The notes under the pieces were generated by a model. That model ran no database searches, was not told where the DNA came from, and saw only the letters and a list, made by a program, of their open reading frames with translations. The translations under genes were made by a program, and so were the position numbers. DNA of 64,000 nucleotides from Chrysaora quinquecirrha (lineage: Eukaryota > Cnidaria > Scyphozoa > Semaeostomeae > Pelagiidae). Below are positions 11,035 through 25,300 of the stretch, one piece after another. The stretch covers positions 340,777 through 404,776 of the forward strand of contig JACTAT010000268.1 in assembly GCA_014526335.1 (NCBI GenBank), written 5' to 3'. The stretch's first letter is position 1. Every line of letters starts with the position of its first letter.

Positions 11035-13316
11035 TTTAAGATAAAAACGGAAAACTTCATATTGAAAAAAATGCAATATATGCTAAAATATTGAATCGTT
11101 GAAATTTATTTATTAAGTGTGTGTTACATGAAATATTGGGTTTTAATACTGCATCTTCGTTTTAATTTAGCATCCTCATTTCAAACCCAACTGATAATTA
11201 AAATAGACTAGCTGTTTATTGTAGTGGTATACAGTAGATCTTTTCAAAGATGTCTGGGTCTGTGCGACATTTTTTCAGGAAAGGTAGTTAGTTAGTTCAG
11301 CAGAGAAAGAAGATATTCAGGAGAGGTAGTTCAGCAGATTTCACTTCAAATTCACGAAAAGTAGAAGGAAAAGAAAGAAAAGGACAATAAATCTGCGACA
11401 ATAAATACTTAAATTATCTGCAGAACTTTGGAAACATAATGCAAGTAACTCACAGATAAACTGATAAACTTTAACTCATAGGGCAGATAAACTGGGATTT
11501 GACTCCTGTCTTTAACTTTTACTCCAATCAAACGCGAGTTTGAAGCAGAATTTGCTGCACTACATCTCCTGGAAGAACGGCAATTCTGGAACGGCAATGG
11601 CAATTGGGGAAGCACGATAAGAAATATCTTATTCTGTTTTTTATTTGTACAAACCGTCTTGTTCTTGAAAAAAGTTACTCTTGGTTTTTCATCGGCAGTA
11701 CTTTAAAGTTCCTTATTTTTTGGGAATTTTCAGCCTGGAGTTCATTATAAAGTTGTTCCATTTAAAAAACGTGCATCCTGGAAATTACATTCACAGAATA
11801 AAGTTATTTGACTATTATGCCAATTTGTTACCATACCGGTATTCAATCACTTTTACAATATACAATTTCAATAGAGGCTTTCCGCAAAAGATATCGGCCG
11901 TTCGGTCCTTTTTATTTAGGACTTTTGAAGGAAATTTTGGGCATAATTTTCTTATTAAGAAACTGCAGTTGAGCACAAACAAGGTGAGCTGTGTGATTTC
12001 ATTGAATTATTGTAACTAAGAAAATTATTCCCGGAATTCCCTTCGAAAATCCTTAACACAAATACACCTTTTCAACTAAGGGCCTCTTTTTCAAAAAAAT
12101 TTAAAATTGTGTCAGAGAAGAATTTTGACGTCAGATTAGAATTCAGCACCTTCGTTTTAGTGTTTGGGCAAGTTTTTACGCTTCTAGTCCTTACGATGTT
12201 CATTTTATAGCGATTAAAAGTTTGAAAAGTTATAAAAGATTTGACCGTGAAAAATGACTGAGGGTGTAAAATGTCACCCCGAGCGATTTTTCACTGTCAA
12301 ATCCTTTATAGATTTTCAAACTTTTCGTCGTTATAAAATCAACATCGTAAGGACTAGAAGCTTACAAATTTGCGTCAGCACTAAAATGAAGGTGCTCAAT
12401 CTGAATCTGGGGTCAAAATTTTCGTTCGAACAAATGTTCGTAAATTTTGAAAACGACGCTCTTAGTTGAAAAGGTGTATAGAGGACCGACAAAAAAGGCC
12501 GCCTTCTTGTGCGGAACCACAGTAAGGCATATTCATTTTATATATTGACATGCAACTTCAATTCACACAGTACCATAAGCATGTCCATTTTATGCTGTCC
12601 TCCTATCAGCGTCTTCCATATAATACAATATTTCCAACATCACTGCATGCATAACATATTCGCTAGCATCTAGGTCTAAGGGGAAGGTCAATACAAAATG
12701 ATTGATTTTAAGCAGAAAAAATGTTTATCAGAACCCCTTCAAATAAGTTCCCTGCCTAAAATCAAGAAAGGGACGCTCCCTAATGCATATTTTTGGGCCT
12801 CGGTTACACGTAATACGGTTTCGAAAAGATCCAGGTATATTTTAGTCCACTTTGACATGCCGTGCTCAAAAATGTCCACTTAACCGCTTTGTTCACACTA
12901 ATTCAGCAAACCGATCGATTGTTCTAGCTGCCTTCATGTCAAGCATGGTATTGTTTACGCAACTTTTGTTTAGACGGCAATAAGGCTATTTTATTCTACC
13001 CTTTCTGACAATGAAAGCGTTGAAAGTGTTAACCGGGGCAAAATGAGTACAGATCCTGGGTGAATTTCAACGAGTAAAATTAGATGAACTCAGATGAGTT
13101 TGGCAAGACAGGTCTCGTGTGAACAGAACGCTTAAGTGAACTAAAAAGATCTGTTTTGGAATCGTACTCGTGTATACGCCGCTTTACTGAGAACATAATT
13201 CAGGTTGACTCATGAAACATTTGAGTCTTATCCGCGGGGTTTACGGTTTCGACATTGGCATTACTGTACAGCAATAATAAAGAATCCAATACATATTACT
13301 TGTTGATGATTTGCCA
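11035..13316. other. Convergent intergenic region
   Basis: The 3' flanks of the RING gene (plus) and FTSJ3 (minus) meet here. No gene is seen. AATAAA occurs on plus at about 11385 and 11400, and TTTATT (AATAAA on minus) near 12989. They are far from the stop codons, so their use as poly(A) signals is unproven. The palindromic element at 12062-12480 is the main content. Confidence 0.5.
12062..12480. mobile_element. Palindromic foldback element, about 420 bp
   Basis: A near-complete inverted repeat. The ends are ATACACCTTTTCAACTAAG and CTTAGTTGAAAAGGTGTAT; the inner arms pair CTTCTAGTCCTTACGATGTT with its complement, then the TTTATAG/CTATAAA and GACCGTGAAAAAT/ATTTTTCACTGTC blocks, meeting near 12275. 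TA flanks are possible. It shares its core with the dispersed hairpin-cored family elsewhere in the window. Confidence 0.75.
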
Positions 13317-16300
13317 CTATCTCCCTTTCTTCCCCTTCTTTCCTCTGTTTTTCGTTTTCTCTTTCTGTTTCATTGCCCTGATGTCTTTCTTCATCCTTGG
13401 GTCAACTACTTTGTAAATTCCTTTCACGCCTGATGGTCGTGGGTATCGTTTTCCAGCTATCATCGAAAAGAGCAAGTTTTACTCAACGAAAATGTTAAAC
13501 AGCTGTATGTTGAATTACTTCTAAGCAACGAGAAATTCAGTGACTTAGAGAATTGGATTCTAACTCAAGATTAAAGCAGATTTAAAACGTTAAAAAGACC
13601 AACTAAAACACAATGTGTCATCAACGCCTTTCTCTTAAGCCGAAATCTACCACCTTATACAAAGCAGGTTATAAAATTTTATGTTGTGATTTAATGTCTA
13701 CGTGCAAAAGTGAGGAGTTAATGGATGCACGGGGAGGGGGTTGTAATGTAGTGATTTTATTGATTGATGTAATTAGCTATATCATGCTGCGTACCGCATG
13801 ATCGGACAGTAGTCTTAGTCAGAATGGGGAACGAACGAATGTAACTTGACGATCTACTCTTCTTGATTCTTTAATAATATATACGTGTTTCAGTTTACAC
13901 ATCGTCTCTCTGATTATCAACAAGGAACATTATAGGGGTTGGTGGTTCTTCCATAGTAAATGAACTTATGGATGTGCTGCGCAATGGGGTATTCTTTTTC
14001 GAACTTCTAGTCTAGTCAAGGGTATCATATTTTAAAGGGAAGAAGGCATGCTTTCAGATTTACATAGTAGCCTTGGGAAGCAGAAATTTCATCGTACGGA
14101 TTCTCAAAGAAGTGGATCAACGTGGGTGAAAGAAGTGGGTGAAATTTTTGGTAGAAATTAGTCTAGCCAATGGCACAATTTCGAATATGCCTTTGTGAAT
14201 GAATGATCATCATGAAAAGCACAGTAAGGGCACGGAAAACCCCGCACGAGTCCCAATCATTAAAAAAGGAGGACTGAAAGTCTGGTAATGCTGATTGGAC
14301 GGCTTCACAGCCTGGTTATGTTTTTCCTTTCTCTAATAAACGCCTTCTCTTTCCGCAAATAAATGGCAAGAAACGCGTTGATAATCGCCTTAATCGCCTC
14401 CCTCAACAAGCAACATACATCAAAGCAAAAGCAGTTTTTGAGATATTGCAGAAATTGTAGGATAACCACGAAACAACAACTAAGAACAGATATGTACCCT
14501 ATGAATCAAATAAGGTAGCAATTCATTTTGAGTTTAAAGTAAGGGAGTTTTTTCAGATTTTTTCACCTCTTCACAAAGTATGAAGCTCGATCAACACTTT
14601 AACGGTATATCTATAGGAGCACCGCGCCTTGCATTGACCCTTATCGGATAGGGGAAAAGTTTACATTATACCTGATAGCTATCTTTGCACCTTGATTTCC
14701 ATATCGGAACGACTCATTATATTATATCAGAAAGTCGAGACGGTATCTCAATCTATCTCATATCTCAAAAAATCGCAACTCATAAAAGAATGTCAATTAC
14801 ATCCGGAGCAGAATGATTTTTATATCACCTACAAAATGGCGTGAAAATCTATCCGGCTTTTATAGCATTTCGTATCGGATAGCTCTGGCATGATGTAAAC
14901 AGCAATCCCATCCAATATGAAAATTAAGACGCTTCGAAAGCTATCCGGCTCAGTGTCAATGCTTGATGCTTCCCTAAATTCAACTCTATATTCTTAAACG
15001 ATATTCTTTGACGGAACCACCTTAACTTTCTGTTTAAAGGCACTCTCCCGATTGCCATTGGCTAAGGCTATTCTGATAAAGGAAGCAATTATCAGCTTTT
15101 CATGTGCAACGCTTTTACTTTGTTCACTTTCACAAAGGACGGCTGACTTAATCAGCTTGAAATAGCTGGAATATATTAGATTTGCTACAGTGAACATTTC
15201 GTTCTAGTTTGATGTCTTTGAACAAAGAGAAGATAAGCTATTGTGCAAATTGACCAATGGTATTATAGTGGTCATTGAAATTAAAGGCAATGACTGAAGG
15301 GACAAGTGCTTTATACACGCCTACATATAATTTAACGCTACTGAAAATTCCTTCGAAATCGAATGAGCATAGAAATTTAATAAAGGTTAATCTCTCCAAT
15401 TTTTATAGCGTTAAACGATATTCTTTGGCGGACTAACCATCAAATCTTTCTGTTTTAGTAACTGAGAATTAATCAAAAGAGAACATCAAGAACAATTTCG
15501 ATTGTCCCCAAATTATTAACGCCAAAAAAGATTCCTTCGAAATTTAATGAAAAGAATTAAAGAAAAGTTTAGTAGAGGAAACAAGGAATGCATTGAAGAA
15601 ATTAAGAACCTACCTAAACTCTTTTTTGCAACTACATATTTCGTCTCAACCTTTTTCTTACTCAGCAAACCAGCTTTCTTATATATCCTAAAATGGAAAG
15701 AAAATTTTGCTAGAAAAACAAACGTCCAATAAAAGTATATAAAGTTTGTAGCCCAACTAGTTTTAGAGAGGGTCTTCAGGTTTTTGTAATCTCTTGAAAA
15801 GTGGTACTAGCAGATGGTGACAGTCGTTGGAAAAAAGAAAATAATAGAAAAAGAATCAGAATTTTGAAAAAGGCAAGTTTCGTTGATTTAGATATTGGAC
15901 AACATATTTTTTCTTTTCCTATCATATAGATAACTATCATATAGTTGACCTTTTCGACGAACAGTCGCAATTATGGAAATTTTTCGAACTTCTAGATAGA
16001 GAGATTTTGATACCAATACGCATTGAACAGCCAAAATTTTTTGTAGTATAGGTGCAAACTTTTACCATCTTCGCGCATCAATTTTTCACTTGCTGAGTGC
16101 TGAGCGTTAAAATTTTGCGATTTTATAAGTGCTCAGACCGATGGGGGTGAAAAGTTTTACCCCAGGCGCTATTTCACCGTCAAAGCCTTTATAGAACGGA
16201 GAACTTTTAACGCTCATGAAATCAATATTACCAATGCTTGGACAATGACACGTTGCACCTAGAAAAAGTTTTAGATGCTGAATACGATTTTTTAGCATCG

Positions 16301-19300
16301 AAATTTCAATACCTTGGAAGTTCTAAAAAATTTTCATCACGGTTGTCTTTCATCGAAAAGATCTATTTGGTTAGGCTTAAGCACAGCGTATAACTCAAGC
16401 CTTAATGCAAAAAAATAATTGCTGCATTCATCGAGAAGTCTGTTATTGCACTCTATTTACATTAGCATTGGTGCTTGAAAATGTGTTCATGATTGACAAG
16501 TGAAGTGAATGTCGCCATTGTTTGTGTTTTAAATAGCGAATGGATGTGCAGTATCCAGGTCCAACATCACCTCATTGTAATAATGCAAATAAAAGAAATT
16601 TGTAAATGAATAACCTCTGTTAATTACAGTTGATGAGAAAAAAGCAGAGGCAAAACGATAAAATAATATTGAAAATAAAAAATTAATAAAGAAGTAAAAA
16701 CAAATAGAAAATAAATAAAAATAGACTATATGGTCTTACGATTTCACTTGGTTCATTTTTTCCTTTTCTGAGACATCAGTAGCTCCAAGAATATTGTCAG
16801 CCTTTTTTCTAATTTTCTCTAATTTCCTCAACATCTAAATGAGGCGAAAAAAGATAGGAATTAGATGAAGATTTAAGATGAACTTTCATTTTGAAAATGA
16901 ACTGGTAGCTTTCTGAAAGAAATACATTTTGTAAACGGTCTTATTGCTAAAAAAACAACATAATATACCATACAAACATGCATATAATGGATATTATATA
17001 CAATTATATAACATAGAATTAATAAACAAGGAGATATCAATAATTTGATTAATAAAAAGAAGAACTTAACAGAGTTAAACAAAAAATCATAGAAAATAAT
17101 AACAAAAGCCAAAAAATAAACAAACAGGTAAATAAAATGAATTTAAAATTTTAACAAAAAAGGCAAATAAATAAATTAATAAATTGAATAAAACTATTAA
17201 CTATTTGACATTTATAAATAATATCAGATATTGAATAATTATGAATAATGGATAAATAACAAAATAGTTAGATAAATAAATGAATAATTTTAAAAGAAAG
17301 GATAAATTAAAATAAAATTAGATAATTGATTTAATGATCAATTAGTTAATAAAATAATAAACTATTAATTAATTAATATTAAATAGTAAGCATAAGTATC
17401 AATGAATAGAAATTAATGAATAAAATGAGCGAATTTAAAAGTATAAAGAAATGAATAAATTGCGATAAACAGTGAAAACATTTTCAGGCTTTTTATGCAC
17501 ATATATGAACAAATTAAAGCAGAAATGAATAAATGAATAGTAAATAAACAAAAAATACAATACCAAACAAAGAACAAATGAATAAATAAATAATGATAAA
17601 AAATAAAATAAATTAATAATAATTTCATGAATTCAAAAATGAGCAAATTAAAGCAAAATAAATAAAAAAATTTCGATAAACAGTGGAAAACTTTTGGGCA
17701 TATTATGCAAGTTTAAGCTATTTATTGCAATTTCGAAAGTTTACATAAAACTATAACAAAATGAATAAATAACCAATTCAAGAATAAATAAATGAAATTA
17801 TTTAAGTCAAACGAAATAAATGAATAGTAAATAAACAAAAACATACAAAACGAAACAAAAAACAAATGAACAAATAAAAAACAACAAATAAAAAACAATA
17901 AATAAACAAATGATAAAAAAATAAATGAATAAGCAATTCATAAATGAAGAAATGAATAGTAAATAGGAACAAATAGGAAAATAAATAAATAAATAATGAA
18001 ACAAATAAATAAATTAACCAGAAATTAAAATCAATAAAAAACAAATCGATGATTAAAAATATGAGGCAATTTAATACAAAGAGACAAATACATCTTTTTT
18101 TCTGTGTGCTCTAATTTGCTGATATTTTATTCGTGAATTGATTTTTCATTTATTTTATTTTGCAATCATTTACTTGTTCATTGTTTTTTACTAATTTGTT
18201 CATTTGTTTGGTATTGTATTTTTTGTTTATTTGCTATTCATTTTTTTCGTTTTACTTTATTCTGGTCATACTGTATATGTGCATAATAAGCCCAAAAATG
18301 TTTCTATGCACTTTTTTACGCTAGTTATTGCAATTTCGAATGATTAAATAAGCAATTCATAAATAAATAAATTAGCAAATTAAAGTAGGAAGAAATAAAT
18401 GAATAGAAAATAAACAAAAAATATACAACAAGAAACAAATGAAAATGAATAAAAAACAAAGGAACAAATAAAAACAAATAAATAAATAAAGAAGGAAACA
18501 AAAACATTTATAAATAAATATTAAATAACAAAATAAAATAACAACAAATTCAACAAACAACAAAGTAAACAAATGATCAAATCAAAGTTTAAAGAAATAA
18601 ATACATTGCGATAGACAACGGAAATAACACTTTTTGGAAAAAATTAAAAAAAACATAAAAATTAAAAAAACAAATTAATCAAAAATGATCACACAAAGAA
18701 ATAAATAAACCCACCTTTTGTTTCTTTCTTGCTTTTGCTTCAAACAATTTCTTCATAGGCCTAGCATTAATTTCTTTTAGTCTTTCTTTGTAATAATTAA
18801 CTTCTTCTTTGGTTATTGGTAGTTGGGTAAGCGTATGTTTCTTTTCATCATCTTCAAACCATGATGGCAGACTTTCAGGGCCATAAGTATATCTAAAACC
18901 AAGTTTCAAATTGTAATTTTGTAATTTCATTTAAAATTGAAAAACCTATACTCTTAAAAGTGTCCGAATCTCCGCCTAGGCTACGAAAATGTCCCAAAAA
19001 ATGTAAAAGGCTTTTGGCATTTAAATACAGCAGAAGATAAAAGGGAATCCGAAATCATTACGAATCTTATCAGTCAGAAAAAAAGAATCATAATGTGACT
19101 ATTATATATGTGGGAATGCCCTTTAAGTTATTACTTCAAGAATTTATATACACACTTTTCAAAAGGACTTTGTCGACAAAATTTATATGACCATTACAAA
19201 AAATTTTTCTTGTTGCACACTCAAGATTAGGACAAGACCATAGCTCACAGCACAAACCAAGTTGCATAGAAAGGTGTGTTGGCTCAAACAAGCAAATGTT

Positions 19301-22300
19301 TCATATTACCTGTTAAAAGAATCATCAATTATATCTCGTCTTCTCTTCCTTGAAGTGACCATTGCTTCTCCCAACGCTAACGCTTCAGGTGTAAGATATT
19401 TGACGACTGAGAAAGAGAAATGAGAACAGAATTAAAAAAGCATACAATCTTAAACGTGAAACGCTTTATGTTGATGAAGATTATGCTTTGGGCATTGAAA
19501 ATCAACAGAGGTAGATCAATTTATCGTTTATAGTAGATCAACAGAGGAGAATTTCATTCCCATTCCCAAACTCGTTTCTTTGCAGTTTTGATAAAACACA
19601 AGCACACATATATACTGCAGCGTCAGTTATGATGGTCAAAAAACAAGATGATGCACCAGAAAACCAATTAAAAGCAAATACCAAGAGGTGATGTACAAAG
19701 TCACTTGGTATTAAAGAGAACCAAAAATCAGGTTGGGTGAAATTGGGTGAAACCGGTCTGTAGCCGACTGTTTCAGATGTCAATGATTTTCTTACACTTA
19801 GCCTTGAATTACAACTGCTGTATGGGGTGCCTTACAGTCCCCTGAGGGCGTCTAATAGTACTTGCTGGGTGGAACCACATGTGGATTACTGAATAGACCG
19901 TTTGCATCTCAAAGACGCAAGCGTTCTTCTTGCTACTATCTTTCCCTGTCCTGTGTTTTACATTTTGAGGCGTCAGTCAAAGCAATATTTTATGCAGTGA
20001 TGAATACTGAACGCTGATTTACTATTTGAACATATAATTAAAAAACTAATGAATTCGCAATACTGTCAATAATAATTAACAAAATTAGCTTATGCTTCAC
20101 AGGTTTGCGAAAAGTGTTGTAACGTAATTAAATACTGCCCGTAAATAAAGTTATGGAAAGGACGCAACAGCCACACGCCAATGAATCGAGTACCCTCAGT
20201 ACCCATTTACTGACCCTAAAAGAATGGAATGTTACCACAACTGCAAGTTTTAGAAAATTGTGAATACCAAGGGATCAATCCCACAGCCTTACAATCACGA
20301 CGTTGAATGCTCCTCTTAATAAGCAATAAAATTGCAATAACAAGCGGAAACATTTTCGGGCATACTTAAAAGCTTTTTAGTTTGACACTCCTCAGAGTAT
20401 GAACGTCAGAAACAGACCGAAACAATAGACTAAGGTTGAATTTATACCCAGATGCGGCTCGAAATGCCATATAAAGAGCCAGAAAATGATAGAGTAAATA
20501 TATTCGGACTTATCAATGCTGTTTCTGACACCGTCTTAGACATGATAGTCACCAATTATCACGATAAGCCTTTGATATTTAGTTGGGCAACGTTTCGGGA
20601 GAGATCCGTCTCCCATCATCGGACAATGAGAAATGTGGTTTCTTTCCTATTTATTGCAAGGGTTGGATCGAAAGGTATGAAATTGACCGGAAAGATAATA
20701 AAATGAAATGATAATAAAAGAAAATGATTATAAAAAGAGATAATAAAAACGATTTCCTCCGAAAAATTAAAGGTGGAAGAAAAGGAAAGATTATAGACAT
20801 GTAAAAATCATTTGCACATATTAAGCAGAAGGCGCAAATATTACAAATTACCTCGAGTGCTTTGTGGTACAACTTCAAAACCAGCCTTCTCCTTTTTCTG
20901 GGGCTCTGCCGCTTTTCTGCCCTGCGAGATACTTCTGTCATCTATATCTGAATCATCATCATCACTGTCATCATCATCGTCATCGTCATTCTCATCAGAT
21001 ATACTTTCCGTGTTGTCAACAGCTTCTTTTCTAGTTTCCTTGCCTTTATCTCTGACCAATACTTTATCTTTTGCCTGTTTGGAGGATTGTTTCTCCTTGC
21101 TCTCAGCACTGGCTTCCTTTTCGCCTAAAATGTAAAGAAATAAAATTGTAAATATATTTTCTTAAAAACATTTGAATATTTCTTAATATAATTAGAGTAC
21201 AAAATTTTTTAAACAGGGCTTTGTCGAAGTTTCAAACTGAATAGATTGACGTAGCAAGTTAATATTAATGTCTGGGACATACTGGTATCTACAATAATGA
21301 TTTCTTATCAAGCACACGGGTCGGTTTGTTCACACTAAAGTTTGTACACTGTTGCTTTGATTATCATGCTTTATCTTGTCCCATTTCAGTTTCAAATAGG
21401 AGCCTATCTGGGTTCTCGAGGCTTTCACCGATCCTTATAGCCAATGGAGAAATAATATGAAATAATAATACACCACCAGTTGATACAAACTTTAATAGGA
21501 ACTGAAGCTAAAGAACGATCGATTGTCAAAAGAGATGTCTTTCCACGACTCTCAACGTTGCTTTTGCGCTCAAAATAATGTTTTATAAATAGCTTACACG
21601 ATAAATAACGCTGCTAACTTGCTGTTAAAATATACACAAGAAAAAGCAAATCTTATATGTAACTCCGAATCCTCTCTATGATATCTTATTAAATTTATGA
21701 TATTCATTTGATGTGAACACACTGAACCTTCCCTATGCTTTTTCCGGATTTTCATCATTTTCAAAGGGTATAAGTCAATTTCTGCAGGGTAAACTAGGAT
21801 TATGAGGCATTTAAAAGAATGTGAGAGTTTATTGTAAAAATACAATTACTTAATATGTACATAGGTGCATAATGAAAACGTGGATATCTGGTACTTATCC
21901 GTACTTGCTCTTATTCTTCTTCATTTTCAAAACAGCTTTGGTTTGCTCCTTGCTGAGTTGAAGAGCTTCATCATCCATTTTCAGCCGTTTTGGTCCATAC
22001 AGTGCATCATCATAGAGATCATTTTCAGCATTGCTATCTTCCTCAGATTCACCTTCAGATTCAAATTCTAATGGTTCATCATTATCATCATCCTCCTTGT
22101 AAGATTCATCGTTATATTTGTCTTCTTCATCCATTACTGCGTCATCTACTTTACCAAGGTGCTGTTGGTTATCAATAAAATGTATTCACAATAATGACTG
22201 ACAGAACTCACTATATAGTTCAGGTTAAAATATAGTCAATTGGGAGCCAGGACGTATAGTTAAGTAACTGGAGACTCTTTAGGGCCAGTCTAATTAGGAT

Positions 22301-25300
22301 CAATTACAGTATCTTGGCTTTTGATTCTGATGTCACCTGCTTCAACAAGTTGGAATTCAAATACACTTTTTGCAGATTGAAGACAAAACTATTTTCTCAA
22401 TTGAATGGTCGTCAGCTTTCTGATAATTCAGTCCAAATCAGATAGACTGTAGTATACCATTTTGAAAATATATCCTTGCATTTGTATATTCAATGAAAAC
22501 TAAAAAGCTATTAATTCATTTATGTAGAATGAATAGCGAAAACACAAAGGAAAAGCATCGTACTGAGTGACTTGTAATAAAGTAGTTCAGTTATTTAATC
22601 AAAATGATCCTCAATTTTTATATCTACTGTGGTATGCTACTGGTGGAAAGTCTTTAATACAAAAACAATATCGCATTGTTCTAAAGCAAGGAGAATCATA
22701 AAGATAGTAAAGCCCAAATTTAAGAGAGTTCATTGATTTAGAATGGCAATGGCAAGCTCAAATGGTATGGTTTAACTGAAATTATTAATAGATATCTCAG
22801 CAATTCAGCATCATCAAAGATTAGTGAAGCCACAAGAAGAATAAAAATGTTCTTAACTTCTTTATGGAATATTAAATTGAAAAAAGTCTTACATAGCTGA
22901 AACAATAACACAAAGCAGAAACAAAGATTTACCTTTTTATTATGAATGGCTTTAATAGAGAATAAATCAGATTCCAAAGAAGATTCAATGGTTCCAGCTG
23001 CCTTTTTACCAATTCTTTCATTAAGTTTTTTCTTGCTGTCTCGGTCTCTCTTCTTCTTTCTTTCACAAAAAAGACAAGGAAGAGTCAGAATAATGTTACA
23101 ACAAGGAGGTGGGAGATTTAAAACAAGAACAGGAAGAAGTAAGGGAAAAGAGAGACAAATGAAAAATTAAAGAGCAACATATTAAATAGAGCAAAGAAAA
23201 TTAGAAGAGGGGAAATTTGCGAACAAACAAGAGGAACATATATTGACAAATGAGAGGGGAAAAGGATAAAAAGGAGCTGAAAAGAATGAAATGACATTTT
23301 ATTGCATTAGAAGCGGTAGAAAGAAGAAAGAAAAGAGTAGCAACGGGAAGGGGAAGAATAAGAAGAGAAAGAGCAATATTAATAGTGGCAGATGAACGAA
23401 CAGAAGAAGAAGTAATAGAAAGACGAGGAAAGATGGGGGAACCAGAAAAAAATGAAGAAACGGACTGGAGGAAGGAGAAAAAGAAGAAAGCATTAAGAGA
23501 ATAAGCACGGGAAGAAGGAAACGATTGAGAAGCGGGGGGTGGGGGAGAAGCAGAAGAAATAAAAGAATAAGGAAAGTAAGAAGGACGGGGAGGAAAAGGA
23601 CGGAAAGACTAGGAAAGCAGACGAAGAAGAAAATGAGAAGACGACTGAGAAACGGTAGGAGAGGAAGAAGCAGAAGAAAAAACAGAATAAAGAAAGTAAG
23701 AAGAACGAAGAGGAAAAGGAGGGAAAGACTAGGAAGGAGAAGAAGGAAAAGAAAAAACAGAATAAGGAAAGTAAGAAAAACGAAGAGGAAAAGGAGGGAA
23801 AGACTAGGAAGGAGAAGAAGAAAAAGAAAAAACAGAATAAGGAAAGTAAGAAGGACGAAGAGGAAAAGGAGGGAAAGACTAGGAAGGAGAAGAAGAAAAA
23901 GAAAAAACAGAATAAGGAAAGTAAGAAAAACGAAGAGAAAAAGGAGGGAAAGACTAGGAAGGAGAAGAAGAAGAAAAAGAAAAAACAGAATAAGGAAAGT
24001 AAGAAGGACGAAGAGGAAAAGGAGGGAAAGACTAGGAAGGAGAAGAAGAAGAAAAAGAAAAAACAGAATAAGGAAAGTAAGAAGGACGAAGAGGAAAAGG
24101 AGGGAAAGACTAGGAAGGAGAAGAAGAAGAAAATAAAGAAGAACAAGAAGAAAGAAAAGAAAGAAAAAGGAACGGAAGACAGAGAAAATCGACAAGAATA
24201 GAACGGATTAAGTATAAGGACAAACATTAAAATAGAGACGAAAAAGATAGAGACGCAGATTAAAATCACGAAGGAATGAAAGAGAGGATTAAATCATAAT
24301 TGCAAAAACAAAGATAAAATATAGAAAAAATGAAGTTTAATTTGCACGTAGGATCAATTTGTGAAAGGTGTTTCTAAAATTACTTCTTTAATTCACGTGC
24401 TTCTTCTGTCTTCAAATCTTCAATCATTTTATCAAGAGACTCCTTAAAAAGAATGAAAATATTTTTTTGAAGGAGAATATTAGAAAATTGGAATTCTTAC
24501 ATGAGCTAAGGAACCAGCAGTTGATAAATTTGGCATTGAAACAAAATAAAACATTTCACAGACTCGAACAATATTACTTAATTTCTGCAGGCTCTGGGCA
24601 GATGGCAGCTTGTGTTTACTTTTTCTTACAAAATCATTCAGGTCGACTTTCAAAGAGTTAATACGTGCGGGTTTGCATACTCCTAGGCTACTAGAAATAA
24701 CTACACAAATTTGCAACTTCCTTAATATTCTGTTAAATTTGTAGACTTTTCACACGTCAAAAACCTATTCTTTTTTAGCTGTACCAGGAAAAAACGATAG
24801 TTTTCTAAGTTTGCTATACGTTCTCTACTACGGGATTCTCAAAAATGAATGGGCATATACCTAGAACCTGCCATTTTCATAATTCTAGGTGTTTTAGCCT
24901 CTGGTTCTAAGATCATTCCAAATCTGAAAATTTCAGAATTCACAACACTTGATAATAACTTTTTGATTCTGGTTAATTTTGGTAATTTTGTTAATTTAAG
25001 AAAATTAAAGTATCTGACACAAACCTAAAGTTCTTGAGAAAAAAAAGTGACAGATTACCTCTGTTTCTTCTGCCTCCTTTTCGGGTTCTTCTTCAGCCTC
25101 ATTTTCATTGCCTTCATGCTTAGCATCCCTTTCTTCTTTCCGAATCTTTCGTCTCCAGTTTAAAATACCTCTGCAAAGAGATTTGACATCATTGTCAGAT
25201 TATATAAAAAGTCAGCTGAAACAGTACAGACTCAAGTGATACAATCAGGACAAACTCAAAGAGACACCAGAAAGTCTGAATCGAAATGTACAACTTTTGT

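Noticed and set aside
17413..18572. Several minus-strand frames rich in Phe, Ile, Leu and Tyr, resembling membrane proteins
   Set aside because: They are translations of TTTATTTA-type low-complexity DNA inside a FTSJ3 intron, with no start context or domain.
20452..20706. An 84-codon plus-strand frame
   Set aside because: It lies in a FTSJ3 intron, has no splice partners or recognised family, and ends in low-complexity sequence.
21360..21430. Minus-strand segment encoding [16 protein letters not shown] as a possible missing FTSJ3 exon
   Set aside because: No acceptor or donor in a usable phase; the resemblance to the NPL block is too weak.
23299..24269. Long frames on both strands (298, 258 and 203 codons)
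   Set aside because: Products of the polypurine minisatellite; the proteins are poly-Phe/Leu/Ser or poly-Arg/Lys with the unit's periodicity.
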